From Cranoglanis bouderius (lineage: Eukaryota; Chordata; Actinopteri; Siluriformes; Cranoglanididae), in assembly GCA_023630585.1 (NCBI GenBank), contig CM042539.1:21536255-21600254 (forward strand): a stretch of DNA of 64,000 nucleotides, in the 5' to 3' direction. The notes under the pieces were generated by a model. That model was not told the DNA's origin. It worked only from the letters and a program-made list of their open reading frames with translations, and did no database searches. Below are positions 48,531-59,843 of this stretch, one piece after another; position 1 is the first letter of the stretch, and the number at the start of each line of letters is the position of its first letter. The position numbers and the translations under genes were made by a program.

Positions 48531-49099
48531 AGAAAACAAAACTATTACTAAACTATAACCCCGATGCCTTCGATGGTTTTTCCACTTGGCCCCAGTGTTT
48601 TTTGTTACAAGCACAACTTTATTTTCTTTGTTTGGAAGACCCCAAGCCCTACGAGGAACAGTGGTTGGGGTTCCTCCTATCCTGTTTGGTCGACTCTGCT
48701 CGCCAGTGGATCCACAAAGCTCCATACAGTTTCGGGCTTTGTGTTCAGGAGTGCCAAATTCCAGCCTGACCTCAAGACCTTCTTTGGGAGGGACCGCCTG
48801 TCCGATTGGCCCAGCCAGCCGTTCCTTGAGCACTATGGGAGGGAGCGGGCCAACATGGCGGCCTGCATCTCTCAGCCCCGGATTCAGGAGTGCGCGACCA
48901 GGGGCTGCATCGGACAGACCACTTTGCGCGTGCCAGCCCCGAGCTCCAGCCGGAGACCCAGCAGGAGGTCTCCCCAGCAGAGCTCCACCTGGAGGTTAAC
49001 CAAGCAACCTCCAGCCCTGATCTCCAGCCAGAGACCCAGCAGGAGGTCTCCTCAGCGGAGCTCAGACCGGGGGTCAAGGAGGAGACCTCCGCTCCAGTC

Positions 49100-49300
49100 C
49101 TGCTCCTGCCGGAGGTCCACGGGATGACCTCCGCCCATGCCACGTTCCTGCCGGAGGTCCACGGGATGACCTCCGCCCAAGCCAAGTTCATGCCAGAGGT
49201 CCACGGGATGACCTCCACCCAAGCCAAGTCCATGCCGGAGGTCCACGGGATGACCTCCTCCCAAGTTAAGTCCATGCCGGAGGTCCACGGGATGACCTTC
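49100..49300 (+). repeat. Five 42-bp coding repeats
   Basis: The unit 'ggaggtccacgggatgacct' plus 22 bp is repeated five times. Copy 1 has a single related segment ('GVHGMTSSQ') just after its UGA. Confidence 0.85.
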
Positions 49301-50172
49301 TTTCCATGTCCTAGTCCAAGTCCAGGTCCCTGTCCTAGCCCAAGTCCATGTCCAGGTTCCTGCCCTAGTCCATGTCCAGGTTCCTGCCCTAGTCCCAGTC
49401 CATGACCTAGCCCATGTCCAAGTCCATGTCCATGTTCCTGCCCTAGACTTAGTCCATGTCCTAGTCCATGTCCAAGTTCATGTCCAAGTCCTAGTCCGGG
49501 TCCAGGTTCTGATCTTAGTCCATGCCCATGTCCTAGTCCAAGTCCAAGTCCTAGTCCAGGGCCAGGTTCTGGTCTTAGCCCATGTCCAAGTCCATGTCTT
49601 AGCCCATGTCCTAGCCCATGTCCAAGTCCAGGTCCAGGTCCAGATCCATGTCCCAGTCCATGCCCAACGTCATGCCTAAATTCATGTCCCAGTCCATGCC
49701 TCAGCCCATGCCTCAGCCCATGCCCAGAGTCATGCCTAAAGTCATGTTTCAGTCCATGCCTCAGTCTATGCCCAGAGTCAGTTTCCTGTCCAGTTTCCCA
49801 TCCAGTTTCCAGGCTGGGTCCCAGGCCGGGTCCCAGGTCAAGCACCAGGTCAAACACCAAACCAAGTTCTCATCCAAGTTCTCGTCCAAGTTCTCGTTCG
49901 TGGCCGACGGGATGGCCAGCCATGCTCAGCTCATGCCTGCGGCCGACTGGATGGCCAAACACGCTCAGCTCACACCTGCGCCCGACGGGACGGCCAAACA
50001 CACTCAGCTCACGCCTGCAGCCGACGGGACGGCCAAACACGCTCCGCTCTGGCCTCGGAATTATGGACTATGTCTGCCTCGGAACCTGGGGGGCAGACAT
50101 TATTATCCTGCCCAGGGGCCCAGGTCCGCCAGAGCGGACGGAACTTTAAGGTGCTTCGGGAGAAGTGCCTTT

Positions 50173-50199
50173 GGGGGGGGGGGGGGGGGGGGGGGGGGG
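50173..50199 (+). repeat. Homopolymer of 27 G (expanded polypurine tract)
   Basis: It sits exactly where copy 1 has the polypurine tract GGAGGGGGG and where the copy at 59700 has an interrupted G run. The length could be partly a sequencing or assembly artefact. Confidence 0.85.
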
Positions 50200-50202
50200 C
50201 TC

Positions 50203-50264
50203 TGTTAGAGTCTTCCTCTTTGTGCTACTCATGAAGACTCTAGAGGAAGAGGAAGACTCTAACA
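50203..50264. repeat. LTR tip hairpin
   Basis: It starts as the 3' LTR (TGTTAGAGTCTTCCTCTT, 50203-50220), but after 26 bases the exact reverse complement follows (50247-50264), and the LTR ends there. This is a snap-back of the LTR terminus. Confidence 0.85.
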
Positions 50265-50278
50265 GCCAAGAAGCACTG

Positions 50279-50373
<95 letters not shown>

Positions 50374-50400
50374 TAAGAAGAAGAAGAAGAAGAAGAAGAA
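50279..50400. repeat. (AAT)n(AAG)n microsatellite
   Basis: About 31 AAT units with one interruption, then AAG units. Confidence 0.95.
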
Positions 50401-52232
50401 CAAGCTCTGCTCTCTCCATCCTCTGCCTCCTGTGTCTATTGTCCCACCCTTTCGACCAGGTAGCCTTGTGGTAAAACTCACAAAAACACCACCAATTTTG
50501 TGCTGCAGACCCCCCATGTTTGTCCATCTGGTCCAACCTTGCCTGGTTCACTTGTGCATCGCTTGCTACTATATTAAATTGTGTCACACATCTACTTATG
50601 TGAACATGAATAGAAATAGGAAATAGTGATCAGTTGTTATCAAGTGTTCAATTTGCATAGTCAAATCATTACATACTCCCTCAAATAAACAGTGGCCAGA
50701 TGTGGTGGGAGTCCACCACACACAAACTGGATCAAATTATATTTCAGGTACCAAGCCTTTACTGCTGACTAAAAGTTTTTCACCACCCTCTCTGTGATTT
50801 TTCTCAGTTCTTATCAACCAGCTTTGAGGGAAATTTGATGAAGTCATGTCTGTTAATAAGACACTAGTAATGGTACTGGCACTCCAAGAGTACTAGAACT
50901 GTGGAAGCACATTGACCCTAATACAAAAGACTCTCAACAGTAGCATTCATATTCAAGTCTGAATGTATTACACACAACTGACAATTCAAAGTGTAAGAGG
51001 TGCACTGCATGAGCATTAACAAGGCTGAGCACCACCTGGCTGAGCATTCAGTCAATAGTTTTTTTTTCTAGGCTAATACACTAGTCAATATTACAAGGAA
51101 GTATACTCAACAAAAATAAACATCCATCTGGAAGAGTGTAAAAAGACAATGTGGCACCAAATTAAGTCACTAGCAAAGAGAACACCACTGGCTATTTATT
51201 AGCTAGCTAATGATACCTACTTATGTAACAAGATAAGATATCTTCTCACAGTTATTTCACAGTGATGCATGTGTAACATGTGTAAGTGAAAAGCAGAACA
51301 CAAATGGGTATACTCAGCACTTTTTTTTTTAAATTTAAAAATCATAGTCTTGGTCCTAAGCGGATATCAATGAACAGGCAGGGAATATCAAACAAGGAAT
51401 ATCCATAATAAAAAATGAAAACATGAGAGAGGGTCAAATGAGGAGCACAAGAGACAACAGGGTATAAATAACCAAATTAATACAGGGCTGAACTTGGGAA
51501 AGGTGCACACATTAGGGGAATCAACCAACTATAAGACAGGGGCAGATACAAAAGCATATGGCAAAACAACCAGAAGCATATCACAGGAACTCAAAAACAA
51601 GTCAAACAAATGCAGTGCTTGTCAGGCTGGAAAATTCCTCACTCTTGTTACTATATACTCCTCCTATTATCCTCACTATAATTCAATGTAATTACTTAAT
51701 AATTCACTGTATTTATTTTAACAATCCATAGTAGGTCCTGAAAATAATGCACTGAGATGAATAACTTGAAATATAAAGCTTGAAATATAAAGGGTTATTT
51801 ATCACACGCTATACCAGAAGAACTTGAAAGTAAGTAGATTTTAGATCTATTTAGATTTTAAAATGTTTCCACAAATGGCAGTTGGCACTTATACAAAGCT
51901 ATACAAGAATTTAATGATATGACATGACAGAGTAAGAAACAGACAAATGAGGATAATGCAGTCTGAAAGTCTGAATTCAGAACAGATCTGTTCTATTAAA
52001 ATGGAGAACACACACAGACTGAAATTAGGACTATTAGAATTCAATACCTGTGAGTACTTTAACGTTGCTGATTAGCACAGCAGGTGCATTTGTAATGGTC
52101 TCCATGGGAAGCAGACATTTTGCCATGATGATTTTTTTCTTCCATCTATGTTTCATTTTAAATCATCATTAAATATACACAACCTTGGAATCCACTGAGC
52201 TAGGATTTATACATCAGAATAAACATTACCAT

Positions 52233-52233
<1 letters not shown>
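50401..52233. other. Unassigned DNA
   Basis: No gene or named element is recognised in 1.8 kb. Confidence 0.4.

Positions 52234-52324
<91 letters not shown>
52234..52324. repeat. (CT)n(GT)n microsatellite
   Basis: About 14 CT units pass into about 30 GT units. Confidence 0.95.
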
Positions 52325-52325
<1 letters not shown>

Positions 52326-52949
52326 TTTGCTTGCTTATACACACAGCTAGGTAACTACTGGACAGAACACATGTTGAGTATATCTCACCCAACAAGTAAA
52401 GTCAGATACAGTAAATGCAACAGTATGTGTGACATACAGTATCACATATTGTAAATACAACAGTCCAATACAATGTAACAATACAATACAATGCAGTATA
52501 GGGCAAAATGCAGTAAATACTTAGTGTAACTTAACAGAAACATTTATGTATGTGATATACTAACTAATATTAAACTTTTATCAGATAAATCCAACATTGA
52601 CATGTTAATAATCTAAAGGAGCTAAATGTTTAGCATAAGAGCACAAGAGACATGTAATGGGTGATAGGGATGAGGTTAATTGTAACAAAATTAAGGTGTT
52701 TCCAAGGGAAAACAAGGGAACCCTCTAGAAACCCAAGCTCATTAAATTAAAAGATTTAAGAGACTTAAATTGTGATAACTGCTGCCATGTGTACAATGAT
52801 TTATTTTATTTTTTTTAAATTTTGTGCCAAAATGGTTCAGATATTGCAATCTCCCTCTTCATGTGCTTTGTGGGCTAACATGATTGGCCTGTCAACATGC
52901 AGAGTTATATTACTTGGTTAGCATACACTGATTAACTGTTATCTACAGT
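52325..52949. other. Unassigned AT-rich DNA
   Basis: Several 'acagta' and 'aatacaatac' runs. Nothing recognised. Confidence 0.4.
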
Positions 52950-53239
52950 GCAGCCCATAGGCTGTGTGTGCCTTGTACAAGTGGCCTGATAGAAACATGC
53001 TAAGAGCATTGCCCCCCACTCCCTCCCCTTTACTCTATCATCCACTAGGGGGTTCTCTAACACAGAGTAAGATACGTGTGCTCAGTGTTTTCCATAATAC
53101 ACTACAGCATTATAAACATCAGGCATCGGTCTCTGTGCTTTACAATGTTTCTTTGGCCTTGTACAAGGGATTTACCATATAAAGCTTATCATTTTTATGT
53201 TAACATGTCCTTCTGGCCTCTGGGTGTTTACAGAGAGGG

Positions 53240-53736
53240 CTATTTCTTATCTTGCACCTAGACTTCATGTGCTGTCCTCGGTATATGTTCTGTATATAAC
53301 TTATATAACTAACATCAAGACCTGTGGACAGTTGGCTACTTGTCCACAGGTTTATTGACATTGCAAGGAAAGGTGAAACTGAAACAGAGTAAATAACAGA
53401 CTTCTAACAGTCAACTTTATAGAATGTAACTCTGCCCCCAAATAATGATCTGCAATCGTAGATGTTGTTAAAAAAATATCAATACCATTGATGCTACAAC
53501 AGGCATAAGAGGTATGCAGATGTCACAGGATTAGCTCAGACACAGTGAACATACTGCTCTCTATGCCATGCTTGTTTACTTCCTGATTAATGGTCAGATG
53601 ACATAATTCCTTACTGAAACCTGAGATTCTTAAAGGGACCACAGCCAAAAAAAAAACAAAAAAACCACAACAACAAAAAACCCCACAAAGGATCACTTGA
53701 AGAATGGAAACAAGACTTCTAACATAAGCGGTAACA
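53240..53736 (-). repeat. BEL 3' LTR (left in window)
   Basis: The part at 53265-53395 pairs with 58860-59000. AATAAA occurs in reverse near 53351. The inner edge is placed at 53736 (TGTTAC in reverse) because a purine-rich GGCGGGGAG precedes it on the minus strand. The outer edge is uncertain and may extend to 52950. Confidence 0.5.
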
Positions 53737-53989
53737 GAACACTCCCCGCCTGATGTGCTTACACATCACTCAACAAATTCTATGACGGTCCATCTACTTT
53801 GGAATCTGGGGGAAGTAGAAGCACTATCTCTGTAATAGGCCTAAGAAAAAGGCTTCCTGGTCTGACGTTTGATTGAACAGATGGCCATTTCTTGCATGCC
53901 TCTAGGGTTGGTAGGAATTGCTTTCGCCATCACCCAGAAGGTGTTGGAAAGGTGTTGAACTTGCCACTACTGACACTTGTAAAGGTCTG

Positions 53990-55045
53990 CAACTCCTAAC
54001 TTGCCTGCAGGTGCAGCAACAAAGTTCACCTTTTGTGTGAGAAGAACCGTGAGTGTAAACGACTCATCAGTCGTTCCGTTCCATTGTCACGGGAACAAGT
54101 GGCCTGGCATTGATAATGGTTCTACCTCTGCCATGAAAGTCACCGGCACTTCATGGGTAAGTTTGTCTTTCAGCTGGAGGAACATGGAGTCAAGAATTCT
54201 TCTTGCAAGCCCAATCATTTTTTCCCATGTTCCACCACAATGGGAAGTGTGTGGAGGATTAAAAGTCCATGTGCAACCTCAATCTGACAGATACGTCTTC
54301 ATGGTTTTGCTGTCAATGTTTGAAGGCATCTTCAAGTCCTTGCACGCACCAACAAATTTTGTGCCATAGTCTGAACGAATGTGTTTGACAGGTCCATGCA
54401 TAGCAAGAAAACATCTAAGAGCATTGATGAAGCTGGATGTGTCGAGGGACTCTATAACTTCGATATGAATGGCTCTTATGCTCATAGATGTAAAAAATTA
54501 CAGCCCACCTCTTACTGTGTGAAAACCCTCCTCTTGTCCAATGTGAGGAGACACTCCAAGGGCCAAATACATCCAGTCCAACATTGGCAAAGGGATGGTC
54601 TGTAGAGAGATGACCTGCTGGAAGGCTGGCCATGTTCTGGGCCGAGCTCTGAGCCGTCTGCAAGTTACACACTGATGGATAATGCTGCTCACTCTTTGTT
54701 TCCCACCAACTATCCAAAAGCCAGCTGAACGGACAGCTCCTTCTGTGAAGTGATGGCCTTGATGGTGGATATGCTCATGGTGGTGTCTAATGAGCAAAGT
54801 TGCAATGTGATGCTTGCCAGGAATTATCAAAGGAGACTTCTCACTCTAATTAAGGCTTGAATGGTGGAGATGGCCTCCAACTTTCAAAAGGCCTTTTCCA
54901 TCAATGAATGGATCCAGAGTTTGAAGAAGACTACCTTTTGGAATCCTCTCTTGCTTTTGGACACATTTGATCTCTTGACTATAAACCTCTTCTTGTGCCT
55001 CTTGTATGATGATGACTGAAGCTTTATTGGATTCCTCCACTATGA
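53990..55045 (-). pseudogene. BEL/Pao integrase, frameshifted
   Basis: On the minus strand the N-terminal HHCC zinc region reads 'HIHHQGHHFTEGAVRSAGFW' and 'IIHQCVTCRRLRARP'. The catalytic core follows: 'LDWMYLALGVSPHIG' near the first Asp, 'AIHIEVIESLDTSSFINALRCF' and 'IRSDYGTKFVGACKDLK' with the second Asp. Past a gap come 'HCGGTWEKMIGLARRILDSM' (catalytic Glu region) and 'LTHEVPVTFMAEVEP'. At least three frameshifts or stops break it. The gene joined the cDNA into host DNA. This copy cannot. Confidence 0.85.
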
Positions 55046-55450
55046 ATTCTGCTTTTCAGTAATGCCAGCCCTTACAAGAACTGTTTTTCTTTGTAGCTTT
55101 GTTGAAAAGACAGGCTACATGAATAAGGCAAGTAATAGCACCTGTTAGTGACTTCCAAGAAGAGAACTCGGCCAACTGTTGGGAACCAAGCTGCTTGGAT
55201 GAAGTTGTAGTGCTTAAACTGGACACTAGAGGCCATATGTCTGGGTCTGAACCTGGATCAACAAGGTTGTAAGTGCTCTCAGAGGTACCTGGGTCTGGCA
55301 TGAGCAGAAATTTGGGTCCACTTAGCCAATTGGTGTTTTGTAAGTGGGCTGCAGGAACAGAATGTGTCACGTGATTTGCCAGGTTCTGGTCTCTTGGCAC
55401 ATAGTGCCATTGGTCAGGAAGAGAGAACCTTTGGATACGCTGTAGCAGTT
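55046..55450 (-). pseudogene. BEL/Pao RNase H-linked segment
   Basis: It reads 'QRFSLPDQWHYVPRDQNLANHVTHS', in pieces, then 'AAHLQNTNWLSGPKFL' and 'EFSSWKSLTGAITCLIHVACLF'. This is the usual bridge between the RT/RNase H region and integrase in Pao elements. It stops near 55450 where LTR sequence begins. Confidence 0.8.
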
Positions 55451-55519
55451 GCTAACATAAACATAAAAGGGAGTTAGGGGGAAGATGAGGTGTGTGTCCC
55501 CCCCCAGTCTCTTCGGTGC

Positions 55520-55895
55520 CAAGGGTAATAAAACAGGGTGATAAACAGAGATTAGATCAGAAAGCTAAAAGCTTTCTGTTGAGTTTAGTTGACCCTTGTT
55601 GATTGACCCAATTTGAAATTCTCCAGACGTTACACACGTTACATTCAAGAAAGATTTCTCCATTGTGTGTGTAAGCTCACTGTGTGTGTGTGTGTGTCTG
55701 TGTGTCTGTAAGTGTGTGTGTGTCTAAAAAGGGGGGTCGTGCCCTCGTAGCATTCCAAAGGCTTCTGGGGTAAGGAGAAGGGGATTTCTCCCAGTCAGAC
55801 TGGAGCCAAGATGGTAATCACAGAGCTCCAGCAAAACCTCTTTTTTTCTAAGTCCGGATTGAATCAAAATCAGTTTGGTACTGTCAGACGTTACA
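55520..55895 (-). repeat. Truncated LTR of the solo-LTR family (copy E)
   Basis: On the minus strand it starts TGTAACGTCTGACAG at 55895 and follows the D-type LTR through a GT-rich tract and 'ttacattcaagaaagatttc' (55636-55660). A second LTR-end-like motif, CAGACGTTACA at 55625-55635, and D-like text 'acagagattagatcaga' follow. This suggests two overlapping fragments. No target duplication was found. Confidence 0.6.
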
Positions 55896-56167
55896 ACTAA
55901 ATAATCAAAACGCTGTGCACAACAGAAGAAACAACAATTACACAAGAACCAAACACAAACATAACCTGACTTGACTTAATGCTCCAGCAACTAAGGAGAA
56001 AACACAAGGAACTTAAACAGAGCACTAATCAATCAGGGCAAATGAAACACACATGGGAATGATTAAACAGGAATTAAGGGGAAACAACAGAAGAAGAAGT
56101 TCTACATGGGGGACAAGGGTACCCTCTAGTGGTCCATGGGGGAATAACCCCTGGGGGGCCATGACAT
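55896..56167 (-). repeat. Gypsy-type LTR fragment
   Basis: On the minus strand it starts TGTCATGGCCCCCCAGGGG, then 'ggaccactagagggtaccc', typical of the U3 start of fish gypsy LTRs. It is cut at 55896 by the copy E fragment. Confidence 0.5.
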
Positions 56168-56170
56168 CCA

Positions 56171-57060
56171 TGACCTCTTTGTTGTTTGCTGCAAGTGGTC
56201 TCTCATTTCAGGCTTAATTTCAAAGTTTCAAAGTTAATTTCAAAGGACTCTTAAAGGTTAATCGCGCTACTCAACTGTATTTCAAATCTTTCTGTAGACC
56301 TTCATCCATAATTTTCATGAAAGAGGCATCCTGAATCGAAGGGGCCACCTAGTTGTCATCTTTGGTTCGCTTAAACACAGTGCATCCCAGGTGGTCAGCA
56401 TCACAGATAGATTTATCCACAGAGTATGTTGGGGAGTAGTTAGTTAGTTGGATGTCCCTGTATTTTTCCTTAGCATGGAAGACATAAGACATTGATGAAA
56501 GAGATTTGGGCATTTTGGCCCTGTGATGTTTGTGTGGAAGGTTCTGATTGTCAGCAGTTTGTGGACATTTCCCAGACATATACAGCCTACAATGACCCAT
56601 CCCAGATACAACTACTGTGCATAGGGTAGGTTGAGTGAACCATTCACCTGTTTACTTGATTGAACTGTTATAATGTCCCGACCTAAGAGAAGCATAATTA
56701 GGGCTTGTGGGTCTTGTTCTGGGATGAGGTGTGTCACAGACTTTAGATGTGTGTGACGATGAGCCACATCAGGGGTTGGAATCTCATTTCTGTTATCTCT
56801 GTTGTCTCATCTCTGTAGGGATGTCATTACATTCTATAGGGCTTGGTAATGGAATGCAAACAGTTCCATCCAGAGATTCTACTTCATAGCCACTGGCCCT
56901 TCTTCCAGCTGACTCCTTTACTCCTGCGCATGTTCTCAATATATAGGGAGCACTTGGACTTTGGTCACTGAACACTTCAAAGAACTGTGAGCGAATCAGT
57001 GAACTGTTGCTCTATTCGTCCAGAATTGCATAGACTTTCACTCCCTTGTCTGTGTTGCCA
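56171..57060 (-). pseudogene. BEL/Pao protease domain, broken
   Basis: On the minus strand 'KVYAILDE' holds the aspartic protease active-site Asp, followed directly by a stop (near 57010). Then come 'SAPYILRTCAGVKESAGRRASG', 'LLLGRDIITVQ'-like and 'LGWVIVG'-like segments, and 'DADHLGCTVFKRTKDDN' near 56350. It runs up to the point where RT should begin and stops at 56171 against the LTR fragment. Confidence 0.7.
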
Positions 57061-58740
57061 GCTGGAAATGCTTTCACAAAGCATATTTTAGAGCAAGATT
57101 GGTCTGTCTGATCTTCCCCACAGACTTCCATGCATTTGCTGGTAACTTGAGATTGAGATACCTCCCCCCCATGCTCAGGAGCAGCGTCTACCTCCTCTAT
57201 CCAAGGCGCGGGTCCAGGGTGGAGCGCTGTGTGGTGTCTTTCACTTTTACATTCAGAACACTGGACTTTAATCTTACAGTTTTTTGAGATATGTGTTGCT
57301 GAAGAGCAGCATTTAAAGCACACATTATTCTCTTTTTAAATTGCCGCTGTCTTGTGTACAGAGATTTCTTGTTGTTTAGTTGCTTCCAAGCTGTCTTCTC
57401 AATTTTGGGAGCCATGTCTATGTGAGAAATAAAGTTGAAGCTTGGATCATTCCCAATTCTAGCCTCCCGACTAACAAAGTCTATGAAGTAGGCAAAAGTA
57501 GGATAGGGAACATGATTTTGTTGCTTCTAGGCTGCACCAACTGATGCCCACTTTTCTTGCAGACAAAATGGTAGCTTCTGTACTGTTGGATTGATGCCTC
57601 TTGCCGTGTTTAAGAAAGCAAGGTCAGGAAAGTCTCCTTTGGCCTTAGCTGACTGAAGCTCCATTAGTAGATCGCTCAAATTTGTCAGTTTAGGATAATC
57701 TCTGTTCCCTATTTTTGGAAAGGTGTCAGTTTGTTTGAACAAAGCATCTTCTATCACTTCCGTTGAGCCATAAGTTTGTTCAAGTCTGTCCCATGCCATA
57801 GCCAGTCCTGCCTGTGGATGGTTGATATGTATTGCCCTTATCTGTTCTACATGCTCTGCTGACTCCTTGCCAAGCCACTTCAGAAGGAGATCCATCTCTT
57901 CACTTGGTGTCAGGTTTAAATCAGTAGTTGTGGTCTGAAATGAACGTTTCCAGGCTCAGTAGTTCTGAGTTTTGTTATTAAACTGAAGTAAGCCTGTTGC
58001 CACGAGCTCACAATAAGCAAGACATCTTACAGAGTCATTTATGTCTGAGCTGCCAATTATTTGAGTTTGGGGATATGGGGTAGGGTAGAGGAGTAGGATG
58101 ACCGCTGTTATTTTGCGGTCTAAAATGTTGCACAGGAGTAGCATGGTTGTTCTCAAACCTAACTTCACATGACTCACGAGCATATTCATTTTCATAGATG
58201 CATGACTGTTTCGAGGTAATATGAGGTGGCTGGAAAGCAGCATTGGTTTGGCATGAAAGGAAAGGTTTGGCTTCAGGTTTGAGATGTGAAGCTGAAATGT
58301 TGTAGCTTGGGCTTGGTTCTGTTTTTAGAGGGACACCATCATCACACAGCTGGAGCTCTTTCTTGTACTTTGGTTTGGCCAGTAACATATTGTTCACTGC
58401 CTTGTGTGGTTTCCAAGGGAGCAGAATTTAAACTTAGCCTGCAACAGTGTTTCTCAGTATTTTCATCAATAGCAGCTTCAAGCGCCTCTGCTTCTGCGAT
58501 GGTTGCAGCCATCTCTTTCCTATGCTTAAGCATTTCCATAGATGCCTCCAGCTTGGCTTTTGGTAGCTTTGGATTAACCTCTTCAGTGAAGGCAAGATGT
58601 GTTTTTGCTGCTTCTGCTCTCACTCTTGCCTTAGCCGCTGCTGACCCAGTTGACGATGTACTTTATTGTACTGAAGAACATGAAGCATGGGAGCGTGTGT
58701 TTAATGAAGATGTTTCTGTTGCAAATGGCACAGTCTGATG
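57061..58740 (-). pseudogene. BEL/Pao Gag with zinc knuckle, frameshifted
   Basis: The N-terminal coiled-coil part reads 'RAEAAKTHLAFTEEVNPKL' and 'EMAATIAEAEALEAAIDE' (58623-58420). A linker region follows (58400-57960). The conserved Pao Gag domain at 57895-57527 has 'LLLKWLGKESAEHVEQIRAI', 'GLAMAWDRLEQTYGSTEVI' and 'LPFCLQEKWAS'. The zinc knuckle, 'CFKCCSSATHISKNCKIKVQC' with a Cys where the His/Gly pattern has drifted, is at 57320-57260. Several frameshifts separate these pieces. Gag would have packaged the RNA. Confidence 0.85.
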
Positions 58741-58834
58741 GTGTATCTCTCCACACACTGATAGTCAGATAGTTGTCCACGGGCTGCGTGTGACAATGCT
58801 TTTATTGTTATCTGTCAGCCTACGTACATTGCAT

Positions 58835-59035
58835 TATCTTGCCTGTTTAAAAGACGTGATTTCACCGTGTTGTCCTCAGTATATGTATATATAACTTGAC
58901 AGCCAGGTAAACTCTTCCCTAACATCAAGACTCTGAAGACAGTTGACTCCTTGTCCACAGGTTTATTGATGTTACAAGGAATGATGAAACTAAAACATAC
59001 AAAGGCATAATCAGCACTAAGCTTGCCCTTTAACA
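58835..59035 (-). repeat. BEL 5' LTR (right in window), partial
   Basis: 'tgttgtcctcagtatatg', 'ccctaacatcaagac', 'ccttgtccacaggtttattg' and 'atgatgaaactaaaac' pair with the left LTR. The outer U3 part found in the left LTR has no counterpart here. Confidence 0.55.
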
Positions 59036-59202
59036 TGTACAGATATATTAACTCAAATGATATGAATTAAATCCCTGTGTTTTTTACTGTTGCATGTATT
59101 TAGTTGTATGTATTTAGTACACATTTCTGAATGTAATATATGGTATCATATTTTAACCTGTAGTCAATTATCCAATCACCTATTTATCTATACTTGTAAT
59201 AT

Positions 59203-59699
59203 TGTTAGAAGGCAGAAACGGGGGCTGGATGCATGCACTGGGGAAAAGTCACTTTATTGGGGATAATCAAAAGTAACAGAACATCCACAAAAATAGGAAC
59301 AGGGAAAAAACGTGATACAGGGGCAAGGTCAAAAATAGGCAAACAATAATCCACAATATGGCAAGGCAGTAATCCAAAGGGCTAGACCAGAATCCAGTCT
59401 GTATTAATCCGCTTAGTTATAGACGAGAAAACAAAAGTTATTCAGCAAGTCTAATACTTTGTGTTCAAGCAAAGGAACAAAAGGGCTTAAATAACATGAA
59501 TGAAATAAGGGTTAACGTAAAACACCTGAAACTCATAATGAAACATAAAGCAGAGCACCAATGAACAAACAGGGGTGGAGACATGACATAAACCAAAACA
59601 AAGAAACATGTGGCAACATAAACAGAACAAGAGTCCATGAAAGCAGAAGTGCGCTACTCACTAGCCTCAGTGAGCAGCATGGAGGGGGAAACCCTAACA
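59203..59699 (-). repeat. 3' LTR of element copy 3
   Basis: On the minus strand it starts TGTTAGGGTTTCCCCC at 59699 and ends GCCTTCTAACA at 59203, 497 bp. A TTATTTAAGCCC box lies near 59485-59495. The expected RNA start region has drifted to CAAAGTATTAG. AATAAAG lies near 59250 in reverse. It is closest to the LTR at 47969-48530, with fewer internal repeats. Confidence 0.85.
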
Positions 59700-59843
59700 G
59701 AGCCCCCCCCTCCCCCCCAAAGGCGCTTCTCCCGAAGCACCAAAGTCCTGACCCCTCTGGCAGACCTAGACCCCTGGTCAGGATAATAATCTCTGCCCCC
59801 AGGTCCCGAGGCAGGCATAGTCCATAGTTCCAAGGGTCACAAC
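59700..59843 (-). mobile_element. Internal 3' end of element copy 3 with polypurine tract
   Basis: On the minus strand: 'ggaactatggactatgcctg', 'attattatcctgaccaggg', 'tgcttcgggagaagcgcc', then a G-rich tract (in reverse 59702-59720) up to the LTR. It is cut at about 59843, so no ORF remains. AATAT occurs at both 59198-59202 and 59844-59848, which may be chance. Confidence 0.75.

Larger units (their letters stand above)
48540..50202 (+). pseudogene. Internal region of element copy 2: Gag-like ORF, finger deleted
   Basis: This region is homologous to 24254-26385. 'GFSTWPQCFLLQAQLYFLCLEDPKPYEEQWLGFLLSCLVDSARQW' is read in pieces from the frame at 48524 on, with frameshifts near 48740 and 48890. 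The finger begins ('ECATRGC') but after the second Cys the sequence jumps to the repeat region, so the remaining Cys/His residues are absent. Two 26-residue repeats follow, then five 14-residue 'MPEVHGMTS' repeats, then 'CPSPSP'-type low complexity to about 49790. It ends with 'cctgcccaggggccc' and a very long G tract. No protein can be made from it as it stands. Confidence 0.75.
52950..59035 (-). mobile_element. BEL/Pao LTR retrotransposon, degenerate, RT lost
   Basis: Reading on the minus strand the order is LTR, Gag with coiled coil, zinc knuckle, aspartic protease, gap, RT/RNase H C-terminal part, integrase, LTR. The two LTR pieces share 'taacatcaag', 'ttgtccacaggtttattga' and 'tgctgtcctcggtatatg' (or close variants). 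Outer limits are approximate, because the LTRs are diverged and the right one seems shortened. All ORFs are broken. In the middle about 700 bp of LTR fragments replace the RT core. Confidence 0.8.

Noticed and set aside
48772..49860. 362-codon minus-strand frame rich in Gly-Leu-His repeats
   Set aside because: It is the antisense of CCAAGTCCATG-type repeats in element copy 2. Repeats of a multiple of three keep any frame open, and there is no protein similarity.
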